Positions 7,557 to 14,043 of a DNA stretch of 21,368 nt are shown piece by piece; position 1 is the stretch's first letter, and each line of letters opens with the position of its first letter. Both the position numbers and the translations under genes were made by a program. Below the pieces are notes generated by a model. That model worked only from the letters and a program-made list of their open reading frames with translations, had not been told where the DNA came from and did not search any database. The stretch spans positions 1-21,368 of the forward strand of contig JBMNSQ010000016.1 in NCBI GenBank assembly GCA_050945275.1, in the 5' to 3' direction. The stretch is from JAAYWY01 sp050945275. Its GTDB lineage: Bacteria; Bacillota; DTU030; DUMP01.

Positions 7557-8360
7557 TTACATATCCAACAGGTGTTCCAGCCCGTAGATCAGTCCATCTA
7601 TTTGTTGAACTTTTTCTATCGCCAGAAGGACTCCCGGCACAAATGATTCACGGCTAATAGAATCATGTTTTAACGTAAGGCTCTGTCCCAAACCGCCAAA
7701 AACAATGGAATGATGAGCAACAAATCCTGGTAACCGGAGACTGTGGATTTTGATGTTAGCTAAATCACCACCCCGCACATGGGGGATTTTTTCCACCTTA
7801 GTCGGAGCTGCATAGCATTTTTCTGCTGCCTTGGAAATAACTTCTGCATACTTAATGGCCGTACCAGATGGAGCATCCAGCTTCTGGTCATGATGGGTTT
7901 CAATAATTTCCACATGAGGGAAGAAGTGGGCAGCCTGCTGAGCAAATTTAAGTAGCAGCACAGCACCAATAGCAAAAGTTGGTGAAATTATCGCATTAAC
8001 ACCATGATGACGATACAAGGAGCTTATTTCCGGAATATCCGATTCAGTTATCCCTGTGGTCCCAATAACAGCGTGGGCTCCAGCTCGAGCAATTGCTTCT
8101 AAGTTCTCTTTGACTACTGCTGGCCGGGTAAAATCCACTACTATTTCAGCTTCAGTACGTTTTATCGTTCCCTCAAGATCTGCTGACAACTCAATTCCCA
8201 GCGGTTGTTGCCCTCCTGCAAGCAGACCAATATCCTGACCAATGCCATGCTCATGGCCAACGGCTCCAACGAGATTTAGCTGGGGATTGGCTAATACAGC
8301 CTTGACGATTTCCCGTCCTACCCGGCCATTGGCACCGGAAACCACTATGCGTTTTCCCAC
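7557..8360 (-). CDS. dapB: 4-hydroxy-tetrahydrodipicolinate reductase
   Basis: Reduces the DapA product with NAD(P)H on the way to diaminopimelate. It has 267 residues, normal length. The Rossmann fingerprint GANGRVG is at 9-15, GTTG at 100-103, and the catalytic-site HHDQKLDAPSGT at 156-167 includes His156, His157 and Lys160. One deviation: the usual PNFAIG motif reads PTFAIG (127-132), with Thr for Asn. GTG at 8360 is supported by GGAGGT 8 bases upstream. In Bacillus the place between ymxH and asd is taken by the dipicolinate synthase genes spoVFA-spoVFB; here dapB occupies it. Confidence 0.97.
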   Translation of the reverse strand: MGKRIVVSGANGRVGREIVKAVLANPQLNLVGAVGHEHGIGQDIGLLAGGQQPLGIELSADLEGTIKRTEAEIVVDFTRPAVVKENLEAIARAGAHAVIGTTGITESDIPEISSLYRHHGVNAIISPTFAIGAVLLLKFAQQAAHFFPHVEIIETHHDQKLDAPSGTAIKYAEVISKAAEKCYAAPTKVEKIPHVRGGDLANIKIHSLRLPGFVAHHSIVFGGLGQSLTLKHDSISRESFVPGVLLAIEKVQQIDGLIYGLEHLLDM

Positions 8361-8406
8361 ATTCTGTCACCTCCGCTTGCGATAATAGACGATTATGTTC
8401 ATTCTC

Positions 8407-8676
8407 CTATAAATCTCTAAACATGTCAATATCAGTCTCGGCACCGACATCCAAAATAATCACTTCTCTGCCGATTTTCTTGATAGCATCCCATGGTATA
8501 ACCGAAATATATTTTTCACTGAACAGCTGAAGAAATCTATTACGATTACTTATTTCCAGCCCAACAATTTGACCGGTGTCAGCATTGAATACTAAATCGG
8601 CATCACCAAAGTAACCGATACGGCGACCGTCTTGCAAATTGATTAGTTCTTTATCTTCCAATTGCCTTAAACGCAT
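8407..8676 (-). CDS. YlmC/YmxH family PRC-barrel sporulation protein
   Basis: Small PRC-barrel protein of 89 residues, belonging to the YlmC/YmxH family found in endospore-forming Firmicutes. The molecular role is not known. The family pattern is clear: LEDKELINLQDGRRIGYFGD at 6-25, a central IVGLEI strand, and IPWDAIKKIG followed by VIILD. No signal peptide or membrane segment is present. ATG at 8676 has GGGGAG 5 bases upstream. In Bacillus ymxH also lies between mlpA and the dapG-dapA genes, so position supports the call. The 80 bases upstream contain no convincing promoter. Confidence 0.85.
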   Translation of the reverse strand: MRLRQLEDKELINLQDGRRIGYFGDADLVFNADTGQIVGLEISNRNRFLQLFSEKYISVIPWDAIKKIGREVIILDVGAETDIDMFRDL

Positions 8677-8756
8677 GAGATCTCCCCTTCCCCATAACCT
8701 GATATTTTTTTGTTACCACACATGAACCACAATACTGCCTCATTTTTTAAGTTAGG

Positions 8757-9083
8757 TCATCGATGAAAGAAGAGTAAAAAATATGGCTGACAAATAGCAA
8801 CCAAAAGCGATATGGCAGCCATAGGCTCCAGCTGAAGCCCCGCGATCATTACTTGGTCAGGCACATTTACTTGTAAGAAGTTTCGAATTAACAATAAGGC
8901 CAAATACACACCGCCGGCAGTACCTAAAAGTTCAACTACTGCTTGGGAAAAGGCTGACTCTTGGGGCTCGACTGGGATTTCCCGGCTCTGCTTCCAAACT
9001 CTCTTCTTATGTTGTACTCGTCGACAAAGAGACAGGTAAAACAGAGCTAAAACCCCAGCAAATATGGCACCCTTTAACAACAT
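8757..9083 (-). CDS. Small membrane protein of unknown function
   Basis: I do not recognise this 108-residue protein. It has three hydrophobic stretches, at about residues 4-20, 50-68 and 85-105. A basic, hydrophilic loop (RRVQHKKRVWKQSR, about 21-34) after the first suggests that this loop faces the cytoplasm. No cysteine pair, metal motif or catalytic signature is visible. ATG at 9083 has a GGGGGG stretch about 8 bases upstream. It lies 54 bases after dut and 80 before ylmC, on the same strand and probably in the same transcript. It is likely a real gene given start, binding site and composition; function is unassigned. Confidence 0.7.
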   Translation of the reverse strand: MLLKGAIFAGVLALFYLSLCRRVQHKKRVWKQSREIPVEPQESAFSQAVVELLGTAGGVYLALLLIRNFLQVNVPDQVMIAGLQLEPMAAISLLVAICQPYFLLFFHR

Positions 9084-9137
9084 AATAACACCCCCCAGAC
9101 TCTTTTGTAATCTTATGCTAGGTCTAGAGGGTAAATG

Positions 9138-9587
9138 CTATTGCCCTGTGTGGCCAAAACCCCCTATTCCACGATGTGTTGCGGGCAACTCTTCTGTTTC
9201 TTTTAGCGTAACTTGAACAGTAGCACTTATGACACACTGAGCAATACGTTCACCACGATTGATCGTCACTGGCTGAGAACCATGGTTTATCAGTAAAACC
9301 ATAACTTCTCCTCGATAATCGCTATCTACGGTACCAGGACTATTTAACAAAGTAAGACCATGTTTTAGAGCCAGCCCGCTTCGAGGCCTTAGCTGGGCTT
9401 CAAATCCAGGTGGTAAAGCTAAGGCAATGCCGGTGGGAACAAGGACTCGATCGCCCGGCAACAGAGTCACTGGCTCCTTTACAGCAGCATATAAATCCAA
9501 CCCAGCTGCCCCTCGTGTTTGATAAGCCGGTAGCGGCAAATCTTTTGCCTGGGGCAGACGCCTGATTTTTACCGTTCGATCTAACAT
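9138..9587 (-). CDS. dut: Deoxyuridine 5'-triphosphate nucleotidohydrolase (dUTPase)
   Basis: Hydrolyses dUTP to dUMP and pyrophosphate, keeping uracil out of DNA and supplying dUMP for thymidylate. It is a trimeric-type dUTPase of 149 residues, usual length. All five motifs are visible: AAGLDLY (27-33), RPRSGLALKHG (67-77), GTVDSDYRG with catalytic Asp88 (85-93), RGERIAQ (111-117) and RGIGGFGHTG (139-148), where His replaces the more common Ser. The ATG at 9587 is chosen because GGAGGA lies 6 bases upstream; an open frame extending to 9656 is inside mlpA. It overlaps the mlpA stop by 7 bases, suggesting translational coupling. Confidence 0.95.
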   Translation of the reverse strand: MLDRTVKIRRLPQAKDLPLPAYQTRGAAGLDLYAAVKEPVTLLPGDRVLVPTGIALALPPGFEAQLRPRSGLALKHGLTLLNSPGTVDSDYRGEVMVLLINHGSQPVTINRGERIAQCVISATVQVTLKETEELPATHRGIGGFGHTGQ

Positions 9588-10822
9588 GCAGTTTCCTCCT
9601 CCACTGGACCTAGCAGAACCGTTGCTAAATCTGCTTGGCCAAATAAACGAGAGCATAAGCTTTGGATATTAGATGATGTTACTGACATAATTTTTTCTTG
9701 CACTTCCTCGGGAGAAACCCAACGATTTAAAATAAGTTCATGCCTTGCTAGCCGAATCATACGGTTGGTCGTATTTTCAAGTCCCAGAAAGAAGCCACCT
9801 AGAACTTGTTGTTTGGCTCGATCTAACTCTTTGTTCGGTACAGGCTCATTCATCATAATTTCAAGTTCTTGGCGAGCTAAGTCAAGACCTTGATTATAAT
9901 TGTCTTTACTCAGCCCAGCATAAACTGTAAACAAACCGCTATCCTTGTAAGCAGTATGGTAAGAATAGATAGAATAAGCTAGCCCCTGATCTTCTCTTAT
10001 ATGTTGAAATAGCCGGGAGGATAATCCTCCTCCTAAAATACTGTTGGCCACATCGACCACATACGTGTTCTCATCAGTGTTGGGTACACCAGGAGCTCCG
10101 AGACACAAATGCACTTGTTCTAAGTCACGTGGATAAAGTTTGAGGCCAGGCTGAAATTGCGGAGGCTCTATATCTAAGGACGAGAACCGAGAAGGCGTGA
10201 TTGTAGAAAATAACTTATCACAAACAGTTACAACCCGTTGATGTTCTATATTCCCTGCGACAGCAATTACTAAGTTGTTAGGCGTATAAAAGCGTCGCCA
10301 AAAAGAATGGATTTGGTCCAAAGTTAAATTGGCTACGCTCTCCCGTGTCCCAAGCACCGGTCGTCCCAAAGAGTGGTTAGTCCATACAGCCTGGCTTAAT
10401 AAATCATGAATCAGCTCATCAGGAGAATCTTCGTACATGTTTATTTCTTCCTGAACAACCCTTTTCTCTCGCTCGACATCTTCGTCTAACATTTTAGCGT
10501 TAAGGAACATGTCCACCAGGACGTCTATGGCTAACTCAAAATGTTGAGCTAACACTCTGGCATAATAGCAAGTATGTTCCTTAGATGTAAAAGCGTTAAG
10601 CTGGCCACCTACCGAATCCAACAATTCGGCAATTTCTCGAGCAGTACGCCGATGTGTTCCCTTGAAAAGAAGGTGCTCTATAAGATGAGATATTCCAGCT
10701 TCACTGACAGCTTCCCACTTGGAACCTACATTTACCCATAAACCGACTGCCACTGACGAAACCGTCGGAATCTCTTCTGTAATTAAACGTAGGCCGCTAG
10801 GTAGTGTTGTCTTGTGATACAA
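9581..10822 (-). CDS. mlpA: M16 family zinc peptidase (MlpA/YmxG, processing peptidase-like)
   Basis: Zinc metallopeptidase of the M16 (insulinase/processing peptidase) family. From TTG at 10822 it has 413 residues and begins MYHKTTLPSG, typical of the family. The inverted zinc motif HxxEH is His46-Glu49-His50 (HLIEH), with the distal ligand in the QEEINMYEDSPDE segment (Glu126 the likely residue). The second half carries the R/Y-containing segment (GLSSRLFQHIREDQGLAYS) usual for M16B members. The TTG has GGAAGGAG 8 bases upstream, whereas an ATG at 10843 has no binding site and lies only about 5 bases from the predicted transcription start. In Bacillus mlpA also follows pnp. It is probably the first gene of the transcript that includes dut and the dap genes. 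Confidence 0.92.
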   Translation of the reverse strand: MYHKTTLPSGLRLITEEIPTVSSVAVGLWVNVGSKWEAVSEAGISHLIEHLLFKGTHRRTAREIAELLDSVGGQLNAFTSKEHTCYYARVLAQHFELAIDVLVDMFLNAKMLDEDVEREKRVVQEEINMYEDSPDELIHDLLSQAVWTNHSLGRPVLGTRESVANLTLDQIHSFWRRFYTPNNLVIAVAGNIEHQRVVTVCDKLFSTITPSRFSSLDIEPPQFQPGLKLYPRDLEQVHLCLGAPGVPNTDENTYVVDVANSILGGGLSSRLFQHIREDQGLAYSIYSYHTAYKDSGLFTVYAGLSKDNYNQGLDLARQELEIMMNEPVPNKELDRAKQQVLGGFFLGLENTTNRMIRLARHELILNRWVSPEEVQEKIMSVTSSNIQSLCSRLFGQADLATVLLGPVEEETAC

Positions 10823-10854
10823 ATTTACCGCTCCTTCCCCCATTAAATATAGAT

Positions 10855-10863
10855 ATTATAGCA
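10855..10863 (-). promoter_or_regulatory. Extended -10 promoter of mlpA
   Basis: The minus strand reads TGCTATAAT, a perfect -10 hexamer with the TGn extension and no clear -35. The predicted start is near 10848, leaving a leader of about 25 bases before the TTG start of mlpA. It lies just after the pnp terminator, where a new promoter is expected. Confidence 0.65.
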
Positions 10864-10894
10864 TGCCTCCATCTGCAATTGTGTAGTTAAAGAA

Positions 10895-10932
10895 GAAAAA
10901 CAAAAAGCATAAACCCAAAGGAGTTTATGCTT
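10895..10932 (-). terminator. Intrinsic terminator of pnp
   Basis: On the minus strand a perfect 10-bp stem AAGCATAAAC/GTTTATGCTT with an 8-base loop is followed by a T-rich run (TTTGTTTTT). It begins about 20 bases after the pnp stop codon. Confidence 0.9.
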
Positions 10933-10952
10933 GTAGCCAGCAAACAGCAGAT

Positions 10953-13076
10953 TTACTTTCGCGTATTCCTGCCTTTATCGGAATTGCGATGGCTGTTTTG
11001 CGCCTTTAATAATTCCTTGCGCGATAAGTTAATACGTCCTTGGCGATCAATTTCAGTAACCTTAACCATGACCTCATCGCCAATATTAACCACATCTTCT
11101 ACTTTCGTTACTCGGTCGAGCGCTAACTGAGAAATGTGTACCAACCCTTCTTTTCCTGGCAAGATCTCGACAAAAGCACCAAAATTAAGAATGCGTGTGA
11201 CTTTACCCAAATAAATGCCTCCGACTTCGACATCTTTAGTCAAAATCTCAATTTTCTTGGCTGCATCCTGGGCTGCTTCTTCGTCTTGGGCAGTGATGAA
11301 TACACGCCCATCGTCCTCAATGTCAATTTGAACGCCAGTCTCTTCAATTATCTTACGGATAGTTTTTCCTCCGGGCCCGATAACATCTCGGATTTTATCA
11401 GGGTCGATTTCCATGGTCAGCATACGTGGTGCATAAGGCGAAATATCGTCTCGGGGACTTGGAATAACGGCTAACATTTTTTTCAAAATAAACAAGCGTC
11501 CTTGCTTTGCCTGAGCCATCGCCTGTCGAAGAATATCCATGGTGATACCGGCTACCTTAATATCCATTTGTAAAGCATTAATACCACGCTCTGTCCCCGC
11601 AACCTTGAAATCCATATCACCATTAGCATCTTCCAGACCTTGGATGTCCGTTAACACGGCTACTTTATTATCTTCTTTGATAAGGCCCATAGCTACACCG
11701 GCTACAGGAGCTTTAATGGGTACTCCACCATCCATAAGTGCCAGTGTACTACCACAAACACTAGCCATAGAAGATGATCCATTGGACTCCAATACCTCTG
11801 ACACTAAACGAATCGTATATGGAAAGTCGTTTTCATCAGGTATCATAGGCTCGAGAGCCCGCTCAGCCAACGCACCGTGACCAATTTCACGTCGTCCGGG
11901 GCCACGCATAAATCTTGTTTCGCCAACACTAAAAGGCGGAAAATTATAATGGTGCATGAAGCGCTTTGAATCCTCAACGCCTAAACCATCAAGAATTTGC
12001 TCGTCACTTACCGCTCCCAAGGTAAGGCTTGTAAGCACTTGAGTCTGACCCCTAGTGAATAGTCCTGAGCCATGAACTCTGGGTAGTAAATCTACTTCCA
12101 CCACAATTGGTCGAATCTCATCCAAAGAGCGTCCATCGGTACGCACGCCATCTTCGATAATCATACGCCGTACTTCCTCTTTGATTACAGCTTGAATTAC
12201 GGCTGAAATATCTTTACTATGGTCAGGATATTCTTCAGCAAATGTTTCCTGCGCCGCTTGGCGTACCTCTTGTACTTTAGCCTCTCGTGCCTGTTTTTCG
12301 GGGGATGTTAAGGCCGCCTTAATCCGATCTTTAGCCCAGATGCGAATTTTTTCTTCCAACTCAGGGTTCACCTGGTGCAAAGTTACATCACGCTTGGCCT
12401 TACCTACTTTAGCAACGATCTCATCTTGAAACATCACCAGTTCGTTGATAGCTTGCTGGCCAAAGGCTAGGGCTTGCAACATAGTTTCTTCATCCACTTC
12501 TTTAGCCCCAGCTTCCACCATCATAATAGCGTCAGCTTTGCCAGCTACAGTTAAGTGAAGGTGTCCTACTTCTTCCTGCTCTATAGTGGGATTAAGGACA
12601 AATTCGTTATCCACCAACCCTACAGTAACACCGGCAATGGGACCGTCAAAAGGAATATCGGAGATGGAGAGAGCTACCGACGTTCCGAGCATTGCTGCTA
12701 TCTCAGGAGAATTATCTGGATCTACCGACAAAACCAGGGCAATAATTTGAACGTCATTGTGGAAACCTTTAGGAAATAATGGCCTAATGGGCCTGTCTAT
12801 TAAACGGGCGGACAATATCGCCTTCTCACTCGGACGCCCTTCCCGTTTGATAAAGCCTCCCGGAATTTTGCCGGCCGCATACAAACGTTCTTCGTAATCC
12901 ACAGTTAAAGGAAAAAAATCAATCCCTTCGCGCGGTTCATCGGAACAACAAGCGGTTACGAGAACCACAGTATCGCCATAGCGCACTAGGGCCGCACCGT
13001 TTGCTTGCTTAGCTACGCGGCCTACTTCTACGCTTAGCGGTCGCCCGGCTAAGTTAGTACTAAATATTTCGGGCAA
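10953..13076 (-). CDS. pnp: Polyribonucleotide nucleotidyltransferase (PNPase)
   Basis: Phosphorolytic 3'-5' exoribonuclease of RNA decay, acting as a ring-shaped trimer. Its 707 residues match the family. The order is first RNase PH domain, helical linker, second RNase PH domain with the catalytic acidic segment EDANGDMDFK, KH domain with GPGGK at 567-571, and S1 domain at about 617-688. The C-terminal tail is short and basic. TTG at 13076 is the start: GGAGGT lies 8 bases upstream and the next sequence (PEIFSTNLAGRPL) is the normal N-terminus. It sits between the rpsO and pnp terminators, so it needs a local promoter; a TTGCCA at 13149-13144 is a -35 candidate without a clear -10. Confidence 0.97.
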   Translation of the reverse strand: MPEIFSTNLAGRPLSVEVGRVAKQANGAALVRYGDTVVLVTACCSDEPREGIDFFPLTVDYEERLYAAGKIPGGFIKREGRPSEKAILSARLIDRPIRPLFPKGFHNDVQIIALVLSVDPDNSPEIAAMLGTSVALSISDIPFDGPIAGVTVGLVDNEFVLNPTIEQEEVGHLHLTVAGKADAIMMVEAGAKEVDEETMLQALAFGQQAINELVMFQDEIVAKVGKAKRDVTLHQVNPELEEKIRIWAKDRIKAALTSPEKQAREAKVQEVRQAAQETFAEEYPDHSKDISAVIQAVIKEEVRRMIIEDGVRTDGRSLDEIRPIVVEVDLLPRVHGSGLFTRGQTQVLTSLTLGAVSDEQILDGLGVEDSKRFMHHYNFPPFSVGETRFMRGPGRREIGHGALAERALEPMIPDENDFPYTIRLVSEVLESNGSSSMASVCGSTLALMDGGVPIKAPVAGVAMGLIKEDNKVAVLTDIQGLEDANGDMDFKVAGTERGINALQMDIKVAGITMDILRQAMAQAKQGRLFILKKMLAVIPSPRDDISPYAPRMLTMEIDPDKIRDVIGPGGKTIRKIIEETGVQIDIEDDGRVFITAQDEEAAQDAAKKIEILTKDVEVGGIYLGKVTRILNFGAFVEILPGKEGLVHISQLALDRVTKVEDVVNIGDEVMVKVTEIDRQGRINLSRKELLKAQNSHRNSDKGRNTRK

Positions 13077-13113
13077 ATCTGTAAACCTCCCTTACATTGC
13101 TGCTCATTATTTT

Positions 13114-13145
13114 CACTGCTGAAAATTAGTATTTCCTTTTCAGTG
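13114..13145 (-). promoter_or_regulatory. Inverted repeat in the pnp leader
   Basis: The minus strand holds CTGAAAA, an 11-base loop and TTTTCAG, with CACTG and CAGTG able to pair in an alternative register. It is about 40 bases upstream of the pnp start. In E. coli a pnp leader stem is the target of PNPase autocontrol; a similar role here is only a suggestion. Confidence 0.4.
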
Positions 13146-13167
13146 GCAAGAAAGACGGATTCATCAG

Positions 13168-13193
13168 TAAAAAGAGCGGGGCCACCCGCTCTT
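13168..13193 (-). terminator. Intrinsic terminator of rpsO
   Basis: On the minus strand AAGAGCGG, a 6-base loop and CCGCTCTT form an 8-bp stem followed by T residues. The upstream arm begins inside the rpsO stop codon (13192-13194), so translating ribosomes reach the hairpin base. Confidence 0.85.
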
Positions 13194-13461
13194 AGTGCCT
13201 GAGACCCAATTTGTCAACCAAGTCACGGTATCGTTCAATGTCCTTTGCTTTCAGGTATTGTAGCATTCCCCGTCTCTGGCCCACCATTTTAAGAAGGCCT
13301 CTTCTTGAATGATGGTCTTTTTTATGTTCTTTCAGATGCTGCGTCAGATAATTTATACGTTCGGTTAGAATGGCGATTTGTACCTCCGGTGACCCGGTAT
13401 CTTGTTCATGAATTTGAAACTTACTAATTACATCCTGCTTCCTAGGACCTTCAAGAGTCAT
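13192..13461 (-). CDS. rpsO: 30S ribosomal protein S15
   Basis: Primary-binding protein of the 30S subunit; it binds the 16S rRNA three-way junction of helices 20-22. From ATG at 13461 it has 89 residues, the standard length, and carries the diagnostic sequence HEQDTGSPEVQIA and the HKKDHHSRRGLL segment that contacts RNA. TGGAGGT lies 7 bases upstream of the ATG; an open frame extending 10 codons further has no binding site. The gene is preceded by a structured leader whose hairpin loop can pair with this binding site, and is followed by a terminator that overlaps its stop. S15 represses its own synthesis in several bacteria. Confidence 0.98.
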   Translation of the reverse strand: MTLEGPRKQDVISKFQIHEQDTGSPEVQIAILTERINYLTQHLKEHKKDHHSRRGLLKMVGQRRGMLQYLKAKDIERYRDLVDKLGLRH

Positions 13462-13540
13462 TTTGTATACCTCCAGTTTTTTTATCCCCACAGTCCCAGA
13501 AAACCGTTGGAGGCACGGTTATCCGCGGCTGAGGTTCAGC
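13462..13540 (-). promoter_or_regulatory. rpsO leader with possible Shine-Dalgarno pseudoknot (S15 autoregulation candidate)
   Basis: Two hairpins lie before rpsO on the minus strand: GCTGA-ACC-TCAGC (13540-13528) and AACCGT-loop-ACGGTT (13520-13502). The 7-base loop of the second, GCCTCCA (13514-13508), is complementary to the rpsO binding site TGGAGGT (13475-13469), six Watson-Crick pairs plus one G-U. This would form a pseudoknot hiding the binding site. rpsO leaders bound by S15 are known in several phyla with differing structures; binding here is inferred. Confidence 0.5.
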
Positions 13541-13547
13541 TTATAAA

Positions 13548-13778
13548 TCACTTACCAATAACGGTAATGACCAAACGGCCTAATTTTGTATCTTTTGCTA
13601 CCACATCAAAGCATCGTCCCGAAGATGAGACAAAACTACGAAAGCGAGTAGCTGATGGGATGCGTCCCGGAATACTATTGGCAGCACTATGAATATCCTC
13701 CCGTGTAATCCCACCCTGCCTATCTTCTTGGAGGCGTTTCTGGGCGTGTTCCGTGATGATTACTCTAAGCGGTGTCAT
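13548..13778 (-). CDS. Small basic protein resembling DUF4258
   Basis: Protein of 76 residues. The opening VIITEHAQKRLQEDRQGGITREDI (residues 5-28), with a His-x3-Arg pattern, and the closing strand LGRLVITVIGK resemble DUF4258-type domains, whose function is mostly unknown. It is rich in Arg and Lys and has no signal peptide or membrane helix. The ATG at 13778 overlaps the upstream stop by 4 bases (ATGA), so translation is probably coupled; a TTG at 13805 gives a longer frame without a binding site. It lies between ribF and rpsO, which are commonly near neighbours in Firmicutes. The domain call is tentative. Confidence 0.65.
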   Translation of the reverse strand: MTPLRVIITEHAQKRLQEDRQGGITREDIHSAANSIPGRIPSATRFRSFVSSSGRCFDVVAKDTKLGRLVITVIGK

Positions 13779-14005
13779 GGTTCTGCCCATTGCGGCCGAC
13801 TGCAAGTATCGTCATTTTGAATTAAAAACGCATATAAAGCATCCTGAAAAGCCGCTATGCCGGCATTATCGGCCTCAGCTCGCTGATATATCGTTTCCAA
13901 TTCATTCCGCAAATTATTAAATTCAGGACTAATGCAGATTTCAGCTATCTGGGCCAGCATCGCTTTAAGGTCTTCCTCCGGAAGAGGGTAGCAGTTTCCC
14001 CGCAT
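13775..14005 (-). CDS. Small acidic helical protein of unknown function
   Basis: I do not recognise this protein. From ATG at 14005 it has 76 residues, acidic and mostly predicted helical (PEEDLKAMLAQIAEI, then LRNELETIYQRAEAD), with no membrane segment. This start has AAGGAG 8 bases upstream. Another ATG at 14047 would add 14 residues and overlap the ribF stop as ATGA but has only a weak GGGG upstream; both are possible. It is the first of two overlapping small genes between ribF and rpsO, the second being a basic DUF4258-like protein. Size and charge of the pair recall toxin-antitoxin loci, but nothing in this sequence identifies an antitoxin family. Confidence 0.6.
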   Translation of the reverse strand: MRGNCYPLPEEDLKAMLAQIAEICISPEFNNLRNELETIYQRAEADNAGIAAFQDALYAFLIQNDDTCSRPQWAEP

Positions 14006-14043
14006 TCCCATCGCTCCTTCTGATAGCCTCCGACCAAAGTTTA

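Noticed and set aside
8367..8402. Tiny 11-residue open frame (ending in RKRR) between ylmC and dapB, its stop overlapping the dapB binding site
   Set aside because: Its ATG is only 1 base from an AGGAG, too close for initiation, and there is no hairpin or regulatory codon run to suggest a leader peptide.
8677..8756. Possible promoter before ylmC (TTGTGG followed by AT-rich sequence)
   Set aside because: No acceptable -10 at 16-18 bases and no clear match to sporulation sigma-factor sites; the gap may simply be inside the mlpA-dap transcript.
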